Shown here piece by piece: positions 20,201-28,963 of a stretch of DNA of 64,000 bases. This stretch comes from Cetobacterium sp. NK01. GTDB lineage: Bacteria > Fusobacteriota > Fusobacteriia > Fusobacteriales > Fusobacteriaceae. Each line of letters begins with the position of its first letter. The first letter of the stretch is position 1. The translations under genes were made by a program, and so were the position numbers. Under the pieces are notes generated by a model. That model was given only the letters and a program-made list of their open reading frames with translations, was not told where the DNA came from and did no database searches. The DNA lies in contig NZ_JANIBO010000003.1 in assembly GCF_024506395.1 (NCBI RefSeq), positions 1-64,000 of the forward strand, given 5' to 3'.

Positions 20201-20594
20201 GTTAAATGATATATTATTTGGGAATAAGATAGTTACAGTGGATGAAGTTTATGAAGAAGTAAAAAAAGAAAATGAAGTAAAACAAAATAAAGATATAACT
20301 TTAGGGTTATTTTTGAGATCTATAATAGGATTAGATGGTAAAGCTGTAGAAGAGCAGTTTTGCGAGTTGATTTCTGGAAAAGGGTTTAGTGGGGTTCAAA
20401 TAGAGTTAATTGATTATATTATAAAGCATTATGTTAAAAATGGAGTGTTTTATAAAAAACAATTAAGAGATCCAGATATTAAGAATTTTTATGGTGCTGA
20501 ATTTTTCTCTATTTTTCCAAATATGGAAGATGCAAAAAGTTTGGTAGATATTATAGACAGTATTAATGGTACTGCTAATTTTAGAATTAATTAA
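17214..20594 (+). CDS. hsdR: Type I restriction endonuclease subunit with N-terminal DUF4145
   Basis: 1126 residues; the ATG at 17214 is preferred to a GTG just before it, with RBS AAGGGGG. Residues 1-130 resemble DUF4145, a helical domain often attached to HsdR; a coiled coil follows (about 150-195). The nuclease domain has D and ExK in GYADYVLWG...VVEAKRT. The translocase motor shows MATGSGKT, VDESHR, LTATPKDE and GRGTRLCP. It cuts unmodified DNA after translocation, together with the upstream HsdM/HsdS. The long C-terminal part has the usual helical assembly region. The domains appear intact. Confidence 0.94.
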   Translation: MSNFSFLENDFKELYLDCKEAEENVYIKPRTSCFYSRRALELAVNILFDLEGLDKPTKEINGKIITDKTLGTLIRTSEFKSIIDNSEELEKINIIRLSGNEAVHKNSAITSEVALISLEILYDFTSWMAYCYGSLKEEKPFNINIINKYSSMREEELLKRIEILEKEKNENLNKLNYSKVEQVNKKHRELTIKNIDEAKTRKLYIDILLREAGWDINQPNVKEFKVNGMPNKKEEGYADYVLWGDNGKPLAVVEAKRTLKNPEEGKHQVTLYAECLEKDWGQYPVRFYTNGFETYIWEKNEIPRQVYGFYRKEELETLIIRRTQSLDLDKARKLINPDIAGRSYQLRAITKVIENYYDNYRKALLVMATGSGKTRTSISIVDVLLTANRIKRVLFLADRTALVNQAQKNFSKLIGSDHTLENLIETKGNSKARIVFSTYQTMINEIDKLREDGTRQFGVGYFDLIIVDESHRSIYKKYGAIFDYFDSLLLGLTATPKDEIDRNTYKVFDLKDGEPTDSYNLFDAVNDGYLVLPEVKEIDLKFPEKGIKYSELSDADKEEYELKFSDDEGNIPDEIGSEALNSWLFNKNTVEKVIETLMSQGHKVEGGDKLGKTIIFAKNDKHAEFIVEVFNKMFPQLGGEFCQKITNKVNYAQDLIDRFSIVTKFPQIAVSVDMLDTGIDVPEVLNLVFFKKIRSKSKFWQMIGRGTRLCPNIFSPEIDKKNFYIFDFCKNFTFFESNQKEIEGCVPESLTQKIFNSRVNLTYFLQDIKYQEIKEYKEFWNNLLNTIHNDILEIDISSAFARKEVRYIEKYKDKDELTNLNEIKINELKNNISYIVYSKDLDEKAKRFDLLIMKLQLSILDEGKVIPSAIKGLRELGKGLEKLGSIPKVLEKKEVVKLLNNDEFWEDIDIIALEKIRNDLRDLIKYLDGDNSSQKIIYTDFSDEIIKTETKGISFGVYDFLPTRDRVRKIMLENKEKASLIKLKNNIVLDDIDIKELNDILFGNKIVTVDEVYEEVKKENEVKQNKDITLGLFLRSIIGLDGKAVEEQFCELISGKGFSGVQIELIDYIIKHYVKNGVFYKKQLRDPDIKNFYGAEFFSIFPNMEDAKSLVDIIDSINGTANFRIN

Positions 20595-20670
20595 AAAATA
20601 TTGCTGAATAAATTCATAAGCAACATACAATAAAAAGAACTTTTAAAATAAAAAGGGGAATTAATAAATT

Positions 20671-21576
20671 ATGGAAATTAAAAAGGAATTGTTGATTCCT
20701 CTATGGGGTATCTTTATTACATCAATAATAAAAGTTATTCAAAAACAAATTTCATTATATTATGTAAAAATTCAATTGAAAGATATACTAAAAAAAATAT
20801 CAGAAAATAGAGAAGATGATTATTTCAAATTAAATAAAGAGTTTACAATGGGTGTTTTTAATGAGTTATCAAAAAATTCAACAGACAATGTTTATAGTAA
20901 GGTATTTTTTTTAGATGAATTTTTATTGTCTTTAAAAGGAACAAATATGTTTAATGATGCTTTAGAAGTTAATGTTTTAATTAAAGAGAATCAAAAATAT
21001 TTCGAGCAATTAAAAAAATTTGATAAATTAAATATAATAGAAAAAATAGAAGAATCAATGAGTATATCTATAGATGGGCGTCACTTAGAGCCTTGTAAAG
21101 ATGAAAAATTAATTATTAAATTAATGCATGAATTTAATATTTATAAAGTATTCTGGGTAAACGATACAACTCACGAGCATAAAGAATATTTTTTAAAAAA
21201 ATTTGAAGAATTTCAAAATAATTTTTCTTGTAAAAAAAATGAGATATATAGTCTAATTTTAGAAGAAAAATTAAAACTTTTACAAACAAATATAGATTCA
21301 ATTACCTATATTAAGATTCTGAATAATTTAAATATTTTATTTTTTAAACTTATTATAAATTTAGATTTTATAGACTATAATTTCTATAATGAAAAAAAAA
21401 TGAAAATTAAATTAGAATTACTTACTATGATTGATTTAGTTGAAAAATATGAAAAAAATAACAATATAATAATGGAGATACTTAATAAGATTAATTCTAA
21501 AGAATATCTTTATTTTAAGAAAAAAGTTAAACTTTCTTATTTTAAATTAGGAATAATTTTCTCAGATTTTTTCTGA
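20671..21576 (+). CDS. Unknown helical protein, 301 residues
   Basis: The start is an ATG at 20671 preceded by AAAAAGGGG. The first 35 residues contain a moderately hydrophobic stretch (LLIPLWGIFITSIIKVI) that may anchor it to the membrane. The rest is a Lys/Asn/Glu-rich helical protein with leucine-rich helices. No enzymatic motif is seen; a short segment SISIDGRHLEPC (about 130-141) stands out as non-helical. It lies between the type I system and a nuclease-ATPase gene, 38 bases before the latter, so the two could be a two-gene defence unit with a membrane-tethered component. I do not recognise it. Confidence 0.7.
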   Translation: MEIKKELLIPLWGIFITSIIKVIQKQISLYYVKIQLKDILKKISENREDDYFKLNKEFTMGVFNELSKNSTDNVYSKVFFLDEFLLSLKGTNMFNDALEVNVLIKENQKYFEQLKKFDKLNIIEKIEESMSISIDGRHLEPCKDEKLIIKLMHEFNIYKVFWVNDTTHEHKEYFLKKFEEFQNNFSCKKNEIYSLILEEKLKLLQTNIDSITYIKILNNLNILFFKLIINLDFIDYNFYNEKKMKIKLELLTMIDLVEKYEKNNNIIMEILNKINSKEYLYFKKKVKLSYFKLGIIFSDFF

Positions 21577-21614
21577 TGGATTTCAAATTTATCTGAAAGA
21601 AGGGAGGGGTTTTA

Positions 21615-23396
21615 GTGAAGAGATGTTTTGATTCAGATATCAAAAAATTTATAGAGATAGAACAAGATCAGTGGCTAGGAGAGATGATAAACAATTTTAA
21701 ATTGATCTTTGCTGGAGAATTTCCATCTAATGAACAAGTTATGGCTTGGAAAGATTGCTTTGTAAAATTACAAAAGGAGTTAAAAAAATTATCTTCTTTA
21801 GAGGGTCATATTATCTTTGAATATCTTCTTCCTATGGAAGGTGGAAGAAGGCCTGATGTTATACTTCTTTTAGAAGATAAGGTTTTTATACTAGAATTTA
21901 AAATGAAAAAAACCTATTCTCATAGTGATCTTGATCAATTAAAAGGATATTATAGAGATATTACAGGTTACCATAGAGAAAGTCAGAAACTTACAGTAGT
22001 TCCTTTTCTTATAATCACTATGATTGAGGATAAAAAGATAGTAATAGATGGCAGATATAATATATGTTCTTGTAATATGCTAGTAGATACATTAAATACT
22101 TTATTAAGTGGAGAAAATCTAAATATTGATCCAAAAATTTGGATGGGATCTGAGTATTCTCAACTTCCTACGCTAATTAATGCTGCTATAGATATATTTA
22201 ATAATAATGATATAAAGGAGTTGAGATCAGCTAAAAGTGCTGGTATATATACTGCACTAGAAAAATTAAAGACAATATCAGAATGGACTACAGATGATAA
22301 AGAGAATAAAAGTAGATCTAATTCTATATCATTTGTAACTGGAGTACCTGGGGCAGGTAAAACTTTACTTGGCTTGGAATTTATACATCATAGTAAGGGT
22401 GGGAGTTTCTTATCTGGGAATGGTCCTTTGGTGAAGGTACTTCAATATGCTTTACAAAGCCGTACATTTGTTACAGATTTATATAAATTTAAGAGTGAAT
22501 ATACTAGTAATTCAAAACAGCCTCATACGAATATAATTGTTTTTGATGAGGCACAAAGAGCTTGGGACGCTTTACAGAATAAACGTTATAAAAAATCAGA
22601 GCCGCAATGTATAATAGAAATAGCAGATAAGACTGCAAAACCTTGTCACTATTTGGGGTTAATTGGAGAAGGTCAAGAAATACATCATGGAGAAGAACAA
22701 GGGATAAAGCTCTGGAGAGAAGCTTTAAGAAGTAGTAAGAAGCTCTGGTATGTTACTTGTCCAGAAAGTTTAAAAATTTACTTTGAAGGGTTGGATAATG
22801 TTAAAATTAAAATCATAAAAGAATTTAATTTAGATTCATCTTTAAGAACTCATGCAGCTAATGAATATCCAAAATGGGTGAAAAATCTCTTAGAAAATAT
22901 TCTAGATGAAAAGTTAGCTGAAAAAATTCAAGAAAATAACTTTAATATGTACATTACAAGAGAATTAGGAAAAGCTAAAAAATATTGTTTAAATAGATAT
23001 AAAGATTCTAAATATAAAAAATATGGACTATTAGGTTCTTCAAAGGTTTATAGAGATAAAACTGAAAAATTTGATCCAGGACCTTGGTTCCATGATCCTG
23101 TTTCTTCGCTAAATTCTTGTTGTAGTTTTAAAAGTATTGCTACAGAGTTTGATTGTCAAGGGCTTGAAATTGATATGCCTATTATTTATTGGGGTGAAGA
23201 TCTTTTACATGATGAAAATGATTGGATAAAATATACTTTAGATACAAAGTTGCAGGATCCACATAAGATAAGACTTAATAGTTATAGAGTTCTATTAACA
23301 AGAGGAAGAGATGGTGTTATTGTCTATATTCCTAAAGATGAGAAGTTTGATGAAACACATAAATTTTTAATTAAAGCAGGAATGAAAATATTATAA
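21615..23396 (+). CDS. PD-(D/E)XK nuclease fused to DUF2075 P-loop ATPase/helicase
   Basis: 593 residues, GTG start after GGGAGGGG. Residues 60-120 carry a restriction-type nuclease core: E69, D81 (RRPDVILL), E94 and K96 (FILEFKMK). A DUF2075 P-loop ATPase follows: Walker A GVPGAGKT (243-250), DEAQ (311-314) and, near the C-terminus, RVLLTRGRDGVIVYIP, typical of superfamily 1-like motors. The nuclease plus DUF2075 combination recurs in defence islands. It probably processes foreign DNA in an ATP-dependent way. The neighbouring HNH gene starts 44 bases downstream and may be its partner. Confidence 0.87.
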   Translation: MKRCFDSDIKKFIEIEQDQWLGEMINNFKLIFAGEFPSNEQVMAWKDCFVKLQKELKKLSSLEGHIIFEYLLPMEGGRRPDVILLLEDKVFILEFKMKKTYSHSDLDQLKGYYRDITGYHRESQKLTVVPFLIITMIEDKKIVIDGRYNICSCNMLVDTLNTLLSGENLNIDPKIWMGSEYSQLPTLINAAIDIFNNNDIKELRSAKSAGIYTALEKLKTISEWTTDDKENKSRSNSISFVTGVPGAGKTLLGLEFIHHSKGGSFLSGNGPLVKVLQYALQSRTFVTDLYKFKSEYTSNSKQPHTNIIVFDEAQRAWDALQNKRYKKSEPQCIIEIADKTAKPCHYLGLIGEGQEIHHGEEQGIKLWREALRSSKKLWYVTCPESLKIYFEGLDNVKIKIIKEFNLDSSLRTHAANEYPKWVKNLLENILDEKLAEKIQENNFNMYITRELGKAKKYCLNRYKDSKYKKYGLLGSSKVYRDKTEKFDPGPWFHDPVSSLNSCCSFKSIATEFDCQGLEIDMPIIYWGEDLLHDENDWIKYTLDTKLQDPHKIRLNSYRVLLTRGRDGVIVYIPKDEKFDETHKFLIKAGMKIL

Positions 23397-23440
23397 AAAT
23401 TTTTAGAACAAAATAACAAAATAGCAGGAGATTTAAAATA

Positions 23441-24763
23441 GTGAGAATAAGTAAAAAAAACTGGCTTAAAAATAATGGAAATACTAAGAAAACTTTAAAA
23501 TCTAATGATTATCAAAAATTTATAGATGGATGGTTAGATATTGAAACCTTAGAAGAAAGAGTTGAAATTTTAAAATCAGAATATTCATACTACACTGTAG
23601 AATTAGAAGGTAATGAAGATAAAATATTTATTATTAGAGAACTTAGAAGAAGAGTAGCAGATCAAGGACTATATATTTTATATAAAGATAGTAAACTAGT
23701 CGGTCCTATTATGATTAGGCATAAGAAGGGAACCTCTTTAATAGATTGTTATGATCCTTCTTTACCCTCGTTTGATTATGTTGATAAAAAATTTGTAGTA
23801 AATATAGATAATATAGAAATGTATTCCTTTGAGACCTTTAAAGAACTTAATCAATTTTACAATAACCAATATCCATCTAACTCTATTACAAAAGTATTTA
23901 AAGAAAAGTTACTTAAACTTTTATTTGATTTAGAAAATTCTAAAGTTAATCTAACATACAAACTTAAAAAAAATGACTATAGATTATTAGAGAATGAGAT
24001 TGAAGTTTTCCATTCTTCAGAAATGGATGAGATACGTGATTTTCTAGTAAAATTTTATCCTATAAGTGAGCACCGTAAATATATCTCTCTTTATATAAGC
24101 TCAGCTATATATGATTTGTTTAGTAATGTGCAAATTAATTACTTTAATTTTGAATATGAATGTTCCAAAGATGATAGTATTATTAAATATACTAAAAATA
24201 GAGATGAAGCTATTAAATTTCTAAAAGAAAACGCAAGAGATAATGAAGCTTATATTTATGCTTTAAAATCACTTGAAGAACGGGAAAGTTATTTTAAAGA
24301 ATTAGAAGCACTATTAAATAAAGATAGTATCTCTCCCTCTGATGACAAAATAAATGAAATTAAATCTATTCAAAGTAACACTTTAAAACTCAAGGCAGCA
24401 CCTAAGAGATCTGAAGTAATTACACCAAGACAAGCTTTTTCTAGAAATAGTAGCATTGCTGATCAAGCTTTAAAATCTGCTAATTACAAATGTGAGCATC
24501 AAATAAATCATGAAACTTTTATAAGTGGTAAAGGAATTCCATATATGGAAGCACATCATCTTGTTCCTATGAATGCTCAAGAACAATTTGAGTGGGATTT
24601 AGATATTCCAGAGAATTTATTTTCACTTTGTCCTATGTGCCATAGAGAAATACATCATGGAAATAGATCTGGAATAAGAAAAATTGTGACTAAACTTTAT
24701 AATGATAGGGGTTATTTACTACCTTTAAGTTTAGAAGAAATTTTAGAGTTGTATTATAAATAA
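23441..24763 (+). CDS. HNH endonuclease (McrA-like)
   Basis: 440 residues, GTG start preceded by GCAGGAG. The C-terminus is an HNH/zinc nuclease: C348, the EAHHLVP motif (H372, H373), N392, a CPMCH knuckle (C397, C400, H401) and HH at 405-406. The first 330 residues are unfamiliar, with a central alpha/beta part and a charged linker; they may recognise the DNA target or a modification. In the island it follows the nuclease-DUF2075 gene on the same strand. A modification-dependent (type IV) restriction role is plausible from HNH family precedent. Confidence 0.85.
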   Translation: MRISKKNWLKNNGNTKKTLKSNDYQKFIDGWLDIETLEERVEILKSEYSYYTVELEGNEDKIFIIRELRRRVADQGLYILYKDSKLVGPIMIRHKKGTSLIDCYDPSLPSFDYVDKKFVVNIDNIEMYSFETFKELNQFYNNQYPSNSITKVFKEKLLKLLFDLENSKVNLTYKLKKNDYRLLENEIEVFHSSEMDEIRDFLVKFYPISEHRKYISLYISSAIYDLFSNVQINYFNFEYECSKDDSIIKYTKNRDEAIKFLKENARDNEAYIYALKSLEERESYFKELEALLNKDSISPSDDKINEIKSIQSNTLKLKAAPKRSEVITPRQAFSRNSSIADQALKSANYKCEHQINHETFISGKGIPYMEAHHLVPMNAQEQFEWDLDIPENLFSLCPMCHREIHHGNRSGIRKIVTKLYNDRGYLLPLSLEEILELYYK

Positions 24764-24791
24764 AAACTAAAAATATAATATAAGAGAAAAT

Positions 24792-25091
24792 ATGAGACCG
24801 AGAAGATTTACTAGAGGATGGAGTCCATCGTATAATTATAGCCCTGTTAGAGAACATGGCAATAAAACAGTTAAAGAACCTAAAAGTAAACTTGAAAAAG
24901 AATTGGATACTAAAAAATTTATAAGTAAACAATGTTTAAAATTTGGAGTTGAAAATATATTTAAAATGGTGAAATATTTAAATTCTAAAAAGATGCAATG
25001 TAAACCTATTAGAGTGAATGAAATAACAGGTAAAAGATTTACATTTTTTCAAGATCCTGATAATCTTTCACTTGAAATTTATGAATTATAA
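24792..25091 (+). CDS. Truncated VOC/glyoxalase-like protein fragment, 99 residues
   Basis: Residues 50-99 match the C-terminal half of a vicinal-oxygen-chelate (glyoxalase) domain: FGVENIFKMVKYL, then GKRFTFFQDPDNLSLEIYEL. The N-terminal half expected for the family (metal-binding His strand and first beta-alpha module) is absent and replaced by a basic, Pro/Arg-rich stretch (MRPRRFTRGW). The start ATG has a weak RBS (AAGAGAA). It is most likely the remnant of a metabolic gene disrupted by island turnover, and its product is probably not functional as a VOC enzyme. Confidence 0.55.
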   Translation: MRPRRFTRGWSPSYNYSPVREHGNKTVKEPKSKLEKELDTKKFISKQCLKFGVENIFKMVKYLNSKKMQCKPIRVNEITGKRFTFFQDPDNLSLEIYEL

Positions 25092-25189
25092 AAATTAGTA
25101 ATAACAAAAGTTGCAATACATAAATTAAGGAAAGAGTTTGGGAATAACTAATTTTTTATCTCTTTGACTTGTGCTACTAAGGAGGCAAA

Positions 25190-25918
25190 ATGGATATAAT
25201 TGATGTTATGCAGCTTATTGAGAACTTTGGATTATTAGGGAAAGATTTTATATTTCTAGAGAGCAAAGAAGAGCAAAAGGATTTTGATCTTATGTGTGTT
25301 GAATTGTTAGAAATAAAATATCAAGAAGTTGAAGATGGATTAATGTTAAGTACTAGTGCACTGGCATATTGGTTAAGAGAATATCGATGGATTTTATCAA
25401 CAACAAAGGAGTTTGATATTAGATTAATATTACAAACAGGATATGTTTATATTAATAAAAAATTTGAAAAAAATTTAAAAATATCAAATGAAGATACTAT
25501 AAAAAAATTATATTATATGGGTGTAGATTTTGATTTAGATGAAGATGGAACTCATACAATAGATGAGTATATGATAAATAAATTTTTTAATAAATATGGA
25601 AGCATTGACTTAACAGAAATAGAAAACCATTTTTGTAAATTTAGTCATTTGGAATTAAATATTTATATTGATAAATTTTATAAAAAAGAACTCGAAAAAA
25701 GAAAAATTGAATTAATTCAAAAATTAAAAAAATTAGAAATAGAATACACTTTAATTGATGGGGAAATAATTATGAGCAATGAAGTTTTAAAAGTTATTGC
25801 TAAAAAGTTTTCAAAAGTTAAAAGAGATCTTTTTCTTACGGATGAAGAAAATAAAATTTTAAGATTAAAAAATACAGATTTTAAAAAGATAGAGTTACAA
25901 ATAAACTATATATATTAA
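25190..25918 (+). CDS. Unknown protein, 242 residues
   Basis: The ATG at 25190 has the strong RBS AAGGAGG. The protein is soluble and charged. Residues 1-110 are mixed alpha/beta with several Trp/Tyr (LAYWLREYRWIL); residues 110-180 are helical; the C-terminus has a Lys/Glu-rich helix (about 165-185). No motif or family is recognised. It stands alone between a VOC remnant and a small decayed ORF, within the defence island. Confidence 0.65.
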   Translation: MDIIDVMQLIENFGLLGKDFIFLESKEEQKDFDLMCVELLEIKYQEVEDGLMLSTSALAYWLREYRWILSTTKEFDIRLILQTGYVYINKKFEKNLKISNEDTIKKLYYMGVDFDLDEDGTHTIDEYMINKFFNKYGSIDLTEIENHFCKFSHLELNIYIDKFYKKELEKRKIELIQKLKKLEIEYTLIDGEIIMSNEVLKVIAKKFSKVKRDLFLTDEENKILRLKNTDFKKIELQINYIY

Positions 25919-25942
25919 AGAGACTTAAAAGTTATTATCTGA

Positions 25943-26062
25943 CTTAATAAAATCAAGGGATACAGAGAGTGTAATGAGACTACAGCAAAAATAAAAAAAG
26001 TGTTATTGGGAATATTGCTAATTGAATCTGTTATTATGGTTGTGCAGTCTGTTAATAAATAA
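25943..26062 (+). pseudogene. Remnant or uncatalogued small membrane peptide
   Basis: A 39-codon frame after a TGA ends in VLLGILLIESVIMVVQSVNK, a clean single hydrophobic helix capped by charged residues. The upstream part reads KGYRECNETTAKIKK. There is no ATG or convincing RBS, so it looks like the tail of a lost small membrane protein; translation from an alternative start cannot be excluded. Confidence 0.35.
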
Positions 26063-26076
26063 AAAAGGAGAATTTC

Positions 26077-28308
26077 ATGAAATATTATATCTTCAGGATA
26101 GATAGGAATGACTTCGTATTGAAGGAGTTAGAACAGGGAAGATTGCGGCAGGGGTGGGGAGTTAGCAATATGTCTTTACTAGATAAAGAAGGACAGGGTG
26201 TTCCTCAGGAAGTATGGATTGAAAACTATTATTGGTCAGAGGAATCTAAAGAAAGAAAAATATCCAAATATAATAACCTAAAAAATATGCTGAATATGGA
26301 AAGTGGGGATTTTATTGTAATTCCTAGGGCCCCAAAGTGGGATAGTTTTACAGTTGGAAAGGTGAAAGAAAAGTATAAATTCTCTTTGGAGGAGGAAGAT
26401 TTTGGACACCTAATAGGACTTTGCCCTGATTCAATAAAAATCTATGAATACGGTACCAGTGAGATAATAAAAGAGATAACCTCAAAATTCAGATCCTACC
26501 AGTCTCCTATAAATAATATTAAGAATGAAGGACTAATAGAATCCTTAGGAAAACTTTTAGAAAAAGCCACGAAAGAAGAGGAAGAGGATGATAGTTACGA
26601 GGATAGCTCTGAGTCCTTTTTTATAGAGTCTTACTGCCTTAACTTAAAGGAACTGGAAGAAAAAGATATGAAGCTTACAATTCCTATCTATCAGAGGCCT
26701 TATTCTTGGGGGGAAGCTCAGATTAGTAGATTTTTGAATGGAATAATGGAATCCTTGGGAAAAAATATGTTTATAGGAACCATTCAGCTAGGAAGTAATG
26801 AGGAGGGTGGGTTTGATATTATTGACGGGCAGCAGCGTCTCACAACACTAAACCTTTTAATGCTGTATCTACAGGATAGAGAGGGAAATCCCAAGCCGTA
26901 CTTCAAGACTGATGTAGGAGGTCAGCAGGATAATTTTGAGAGACTTTTTGAGCAATACAGAGGAAGAGACTTTTCAGCCGTAGATATCGAAACATCAAAT
27001 ATCTATGAATTAAATCTGAAGACAATAGCTGAGTTTGTAGAAGGTAGTAACGATATATTGAACACTATGAGAGTGAAATTCATCGACCATATAAAGAATA
27101 ACCTCAAGTTTGTCGTTGTAGAAACCAGAGCAACTCTTACAGAAACTCTGAATATTTTTGATACTATAAATACCAGTGGAATGGATTTAAATGGAGCCGA
27201 TGTATTCAAAATAAAGATTTATGAATATATGAAGAAATCACTCCAGGTTGGGAAAGAAGTTTTTAGTGAAATAGACGGGTTATATAAAAAAGTTATCGAA
27301 GAGAATAAAAAATACGGTACTGCTATTACAATGGGTCAGATCTTAGAGCTGTATAAAGATTATCTGATTTCAGTAAATGAATTACCACCAACTGTTATTA
27401 AAATGGGAACAGATTCCTTCTTTGAGAAGGTCTTTGACGGACTGATTAGGAACAAATTTTATTCCAACCTTCTTTCAGAAGAAAATATTAATAAGATAAA
27501 GTTAGATTTATCCGACATAAAGAGTCTTATTGAAGCCAGATTTTTATGGGAAGAGATACGTAAGAATCTTTCTACAGAGGCAAAATTTGAAGAACAGCTT
27601 ATCTACTGGTCAAGATATGGAAAGCACTTTAAAATTATCTACTACAGATTGTTTAAAGAACAAAATTTCAATTTAGCAGAGATATCCATGCTGATTAAAA
27701 AGCTGTGTAAGCTCTTTACTGTATATAGTATTGTCTATGACAAACAGATAAATATTATGATGACGTTTATGAAAGAAATATATGCTGGAGTTCTCAAAGG
27801 AGAGTCTCTGGAAGCAATTTTTTCAAAAATAGAAGAAGTAACTAAAACTCATCCTCATGGAGGAAATATATCCCACTGGTTTAATAACAAGATAAACGAA
27901 CCTTTGGCAACTAAGACCACAGCAAAAAACTTACTTTGTAGAATATATGCTATGCTACATGAAAACCTTGACGAGTATACTTCAGATAACCTTATAAAGC
28001 ACTTTTTCAAAGATCATATAGATATAGAGCATATTCAGGCCTATAATGACCGTAATAATGCTGAAAAGGTCCGTGATATATGGGGAGATGAGATAAACAG
28101 CATAGGAAATTTGATGATACTGGAATCAAATATAAATAGATCAATAGGTAATTATGATTTTTCACAGAAAAAAAATAAGTATAAAGACAGCAAATATGAA
28201 GTCGTAAAAGCTATTACAAGCCTTGAACACTGGACAAAGGAAGATGCTGCAAAAAGAAGAGAAGAGTCAGTAAAAAAAATCTTAGAGTATATCTATCCAA
28301 ATTTATAG
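26077..28308 (+). CDS. GmrSD-type DUF262/DUF1524 restriction protein with N-terminal PUA/EVE-like domain
   Basis: 743 residues, RBS AAAAGGAG. Residues 1-145 look like a PUA/EVE-type sensing domain (ESGDFIVIPRAPKWDSFTVGKV near 75-96), a fold known to read modified bases. An acidic linker (165-180) leads to DUF262 with IPIYQRPYSW and DGQQR (250-254). The C-terminus has DUF1524 with the HNH-like DIEHIQAY near 652. The likely role is NTP-dependent cleavage of modified foreign DNA. Base use differs from its neighbours: there are many GGG/CAG/CTC codons, and the first 100 bases are near 45-50% G+C against under 30% around. This suggests recent acquisition. Unlike the gene at 1618, it is intact. Confidence 0.88.
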   Translation: MKYYIFRIDRNDFVLKELEQGRLRQGWGVSNMSLLDKEGQGVPQEVWIENYYWSEESKERKISKYNNLKNMLNMESGDFIVIPRAPKWDSFTVGKVKEKYKFSLEEEDFGHLIGLCPDSIKIYEYGTSEIIKEITSKFRSYQSPINNIKNEGLIESLGKLLEKATKEEEEDDSYEDSSESFFIESYCLNLKELEEKDMKLTIPIYQRPYSWGEAQISRFLNGIMESLGKNMFIGTIQLGSNEEGGFDIIDGQQRLTTLNLLMLYLQDREGNPKPYFKTDVGGQQDNFERLFEQYRGRDFSAVDIETSNIYELNLKTIAEFVEGSNDILNTMRVKFIDHIKNNLKFVVVETRATLTETLNIFDTINTSGMDLNGADVFKIKIYEYMKKSLQVGKEVFSEIDGLYKKVIEENKKYGTAITMGQILELYKDYLISVNELPPTVIKMGTDSFFEKVFDGLIRNKFYSNLLSEENINKIKLDLSDIKSLIEARFLWEEIRKNLSTEAKFEEQLIYWSRYGKHFKIIYYRLFKEQNFNLAEISMLIKKLCKLFTVYSIVYDKQINIMMTFMKEIYAGVLKGESLEAIFSKIEEVTKTHPHGGNISHWFNNKINEPLATKTTAKNLLCRIYAMLHENLDEYTSDNLIKHFFKDHIDIEHIQAYNDRNNAEKVRDIWGDEINSIGNLMILESNINRSIGNYDFSQKKNKYKDSKYEVVKAITSLEHWTKEDAAKRREESVKKILEYIYPNL

Positions 28309-28363
28309 AATAAACCGGAACAGTAATTTAATTTAGGATTTTATTTCAAACTGGAGGTTTTTT

Positions 28364-28891
28364 ATGAAAAAAATAATTTATGCTTTATTCTTAATAGTAT
28401 CAACTTACTGTTTTGCTTTAAGGGAAGTGGATGGAGTTTTATATAGACAATATGTTAATAGTAGATTTGGATTTTCTTTAGAATATCCTGCTGAAATATT
28501 ATTTATGCAACCACCTCCTGAAAATAATGATGGAAGAGAATTTCTTTCTCCTGATGAAGAAACCTCGATGCTGATATTTGGTACTTATTCATTGCTTCTT
28601 ATCAATGATGAAATTGATGATTCTAATCTTTTAAAGAACGTTGAAAATAATTACTATTATACATTGTACAATGATTATGGAAATGCAAACGTAACGTATA
28701 AAGTGTTGAAAGAGTCAAAAGGGTTATATATTATCTCAGGTATTATTAATGATAAAATCTTTTATAAAAGAGTTCAATTAGTAGCAAATTCAGAACCATA
28801 CTTTATGGTATTTGAGATAGAGTACCCTATAATTGATAAAGATATATACAATAAGATTGTAGAAACTGTTGTTAAAAGTATAGAAATATAG
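28364..28891 (+). CDS. Secreted/lipid-free exported protein of unknown function, 175 residues
   Basis: The ATG follows CTGGAGG. Residues 1-18 are a classic signal peptide (MKKIIYALFLIVSTYCFA) with cleavage probably after YCFA; no lipobox cysteine follows. The mature part begins with REVDGVLYRQYVNSRFGFSLEYP, a short beta segment similar to that seen at the start of many small secreted beta-sandwich proteins ('FGFSLEYP'), and carries no enzyme motif. It is Gram-negative periplasmic in style. It does not obviously belong to the defence genes around it. Confidence 0.75.
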   Translation: MKKIIYALFLIVSTYCFALREVDGVLYRQYVNSRFGFSLEYPAEILFMQPPPENNDGREFLSPDEETSMLIFGTYSLLLINDEIDDSNLLKNVENNYYYTLYNDYGNANVTYKVLKESKGLYIISGIINDKIFYKRVQLVANSEPYFMVFEIEYPIIDKDIYNKIVETVVKSIEI

Positions 28892-28963
28892 AATAAAAGG
28901 TGTGAAAATAGAGGGTGTGGACCTTGTAAAGTTTATCATTAATAAGTAGGGGGAACAAATATA

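Noticed and set aside
28364-28891. Lipoprotein
   Set aside because: A signal peptide is present but no cysteine lies at the cleavage site.
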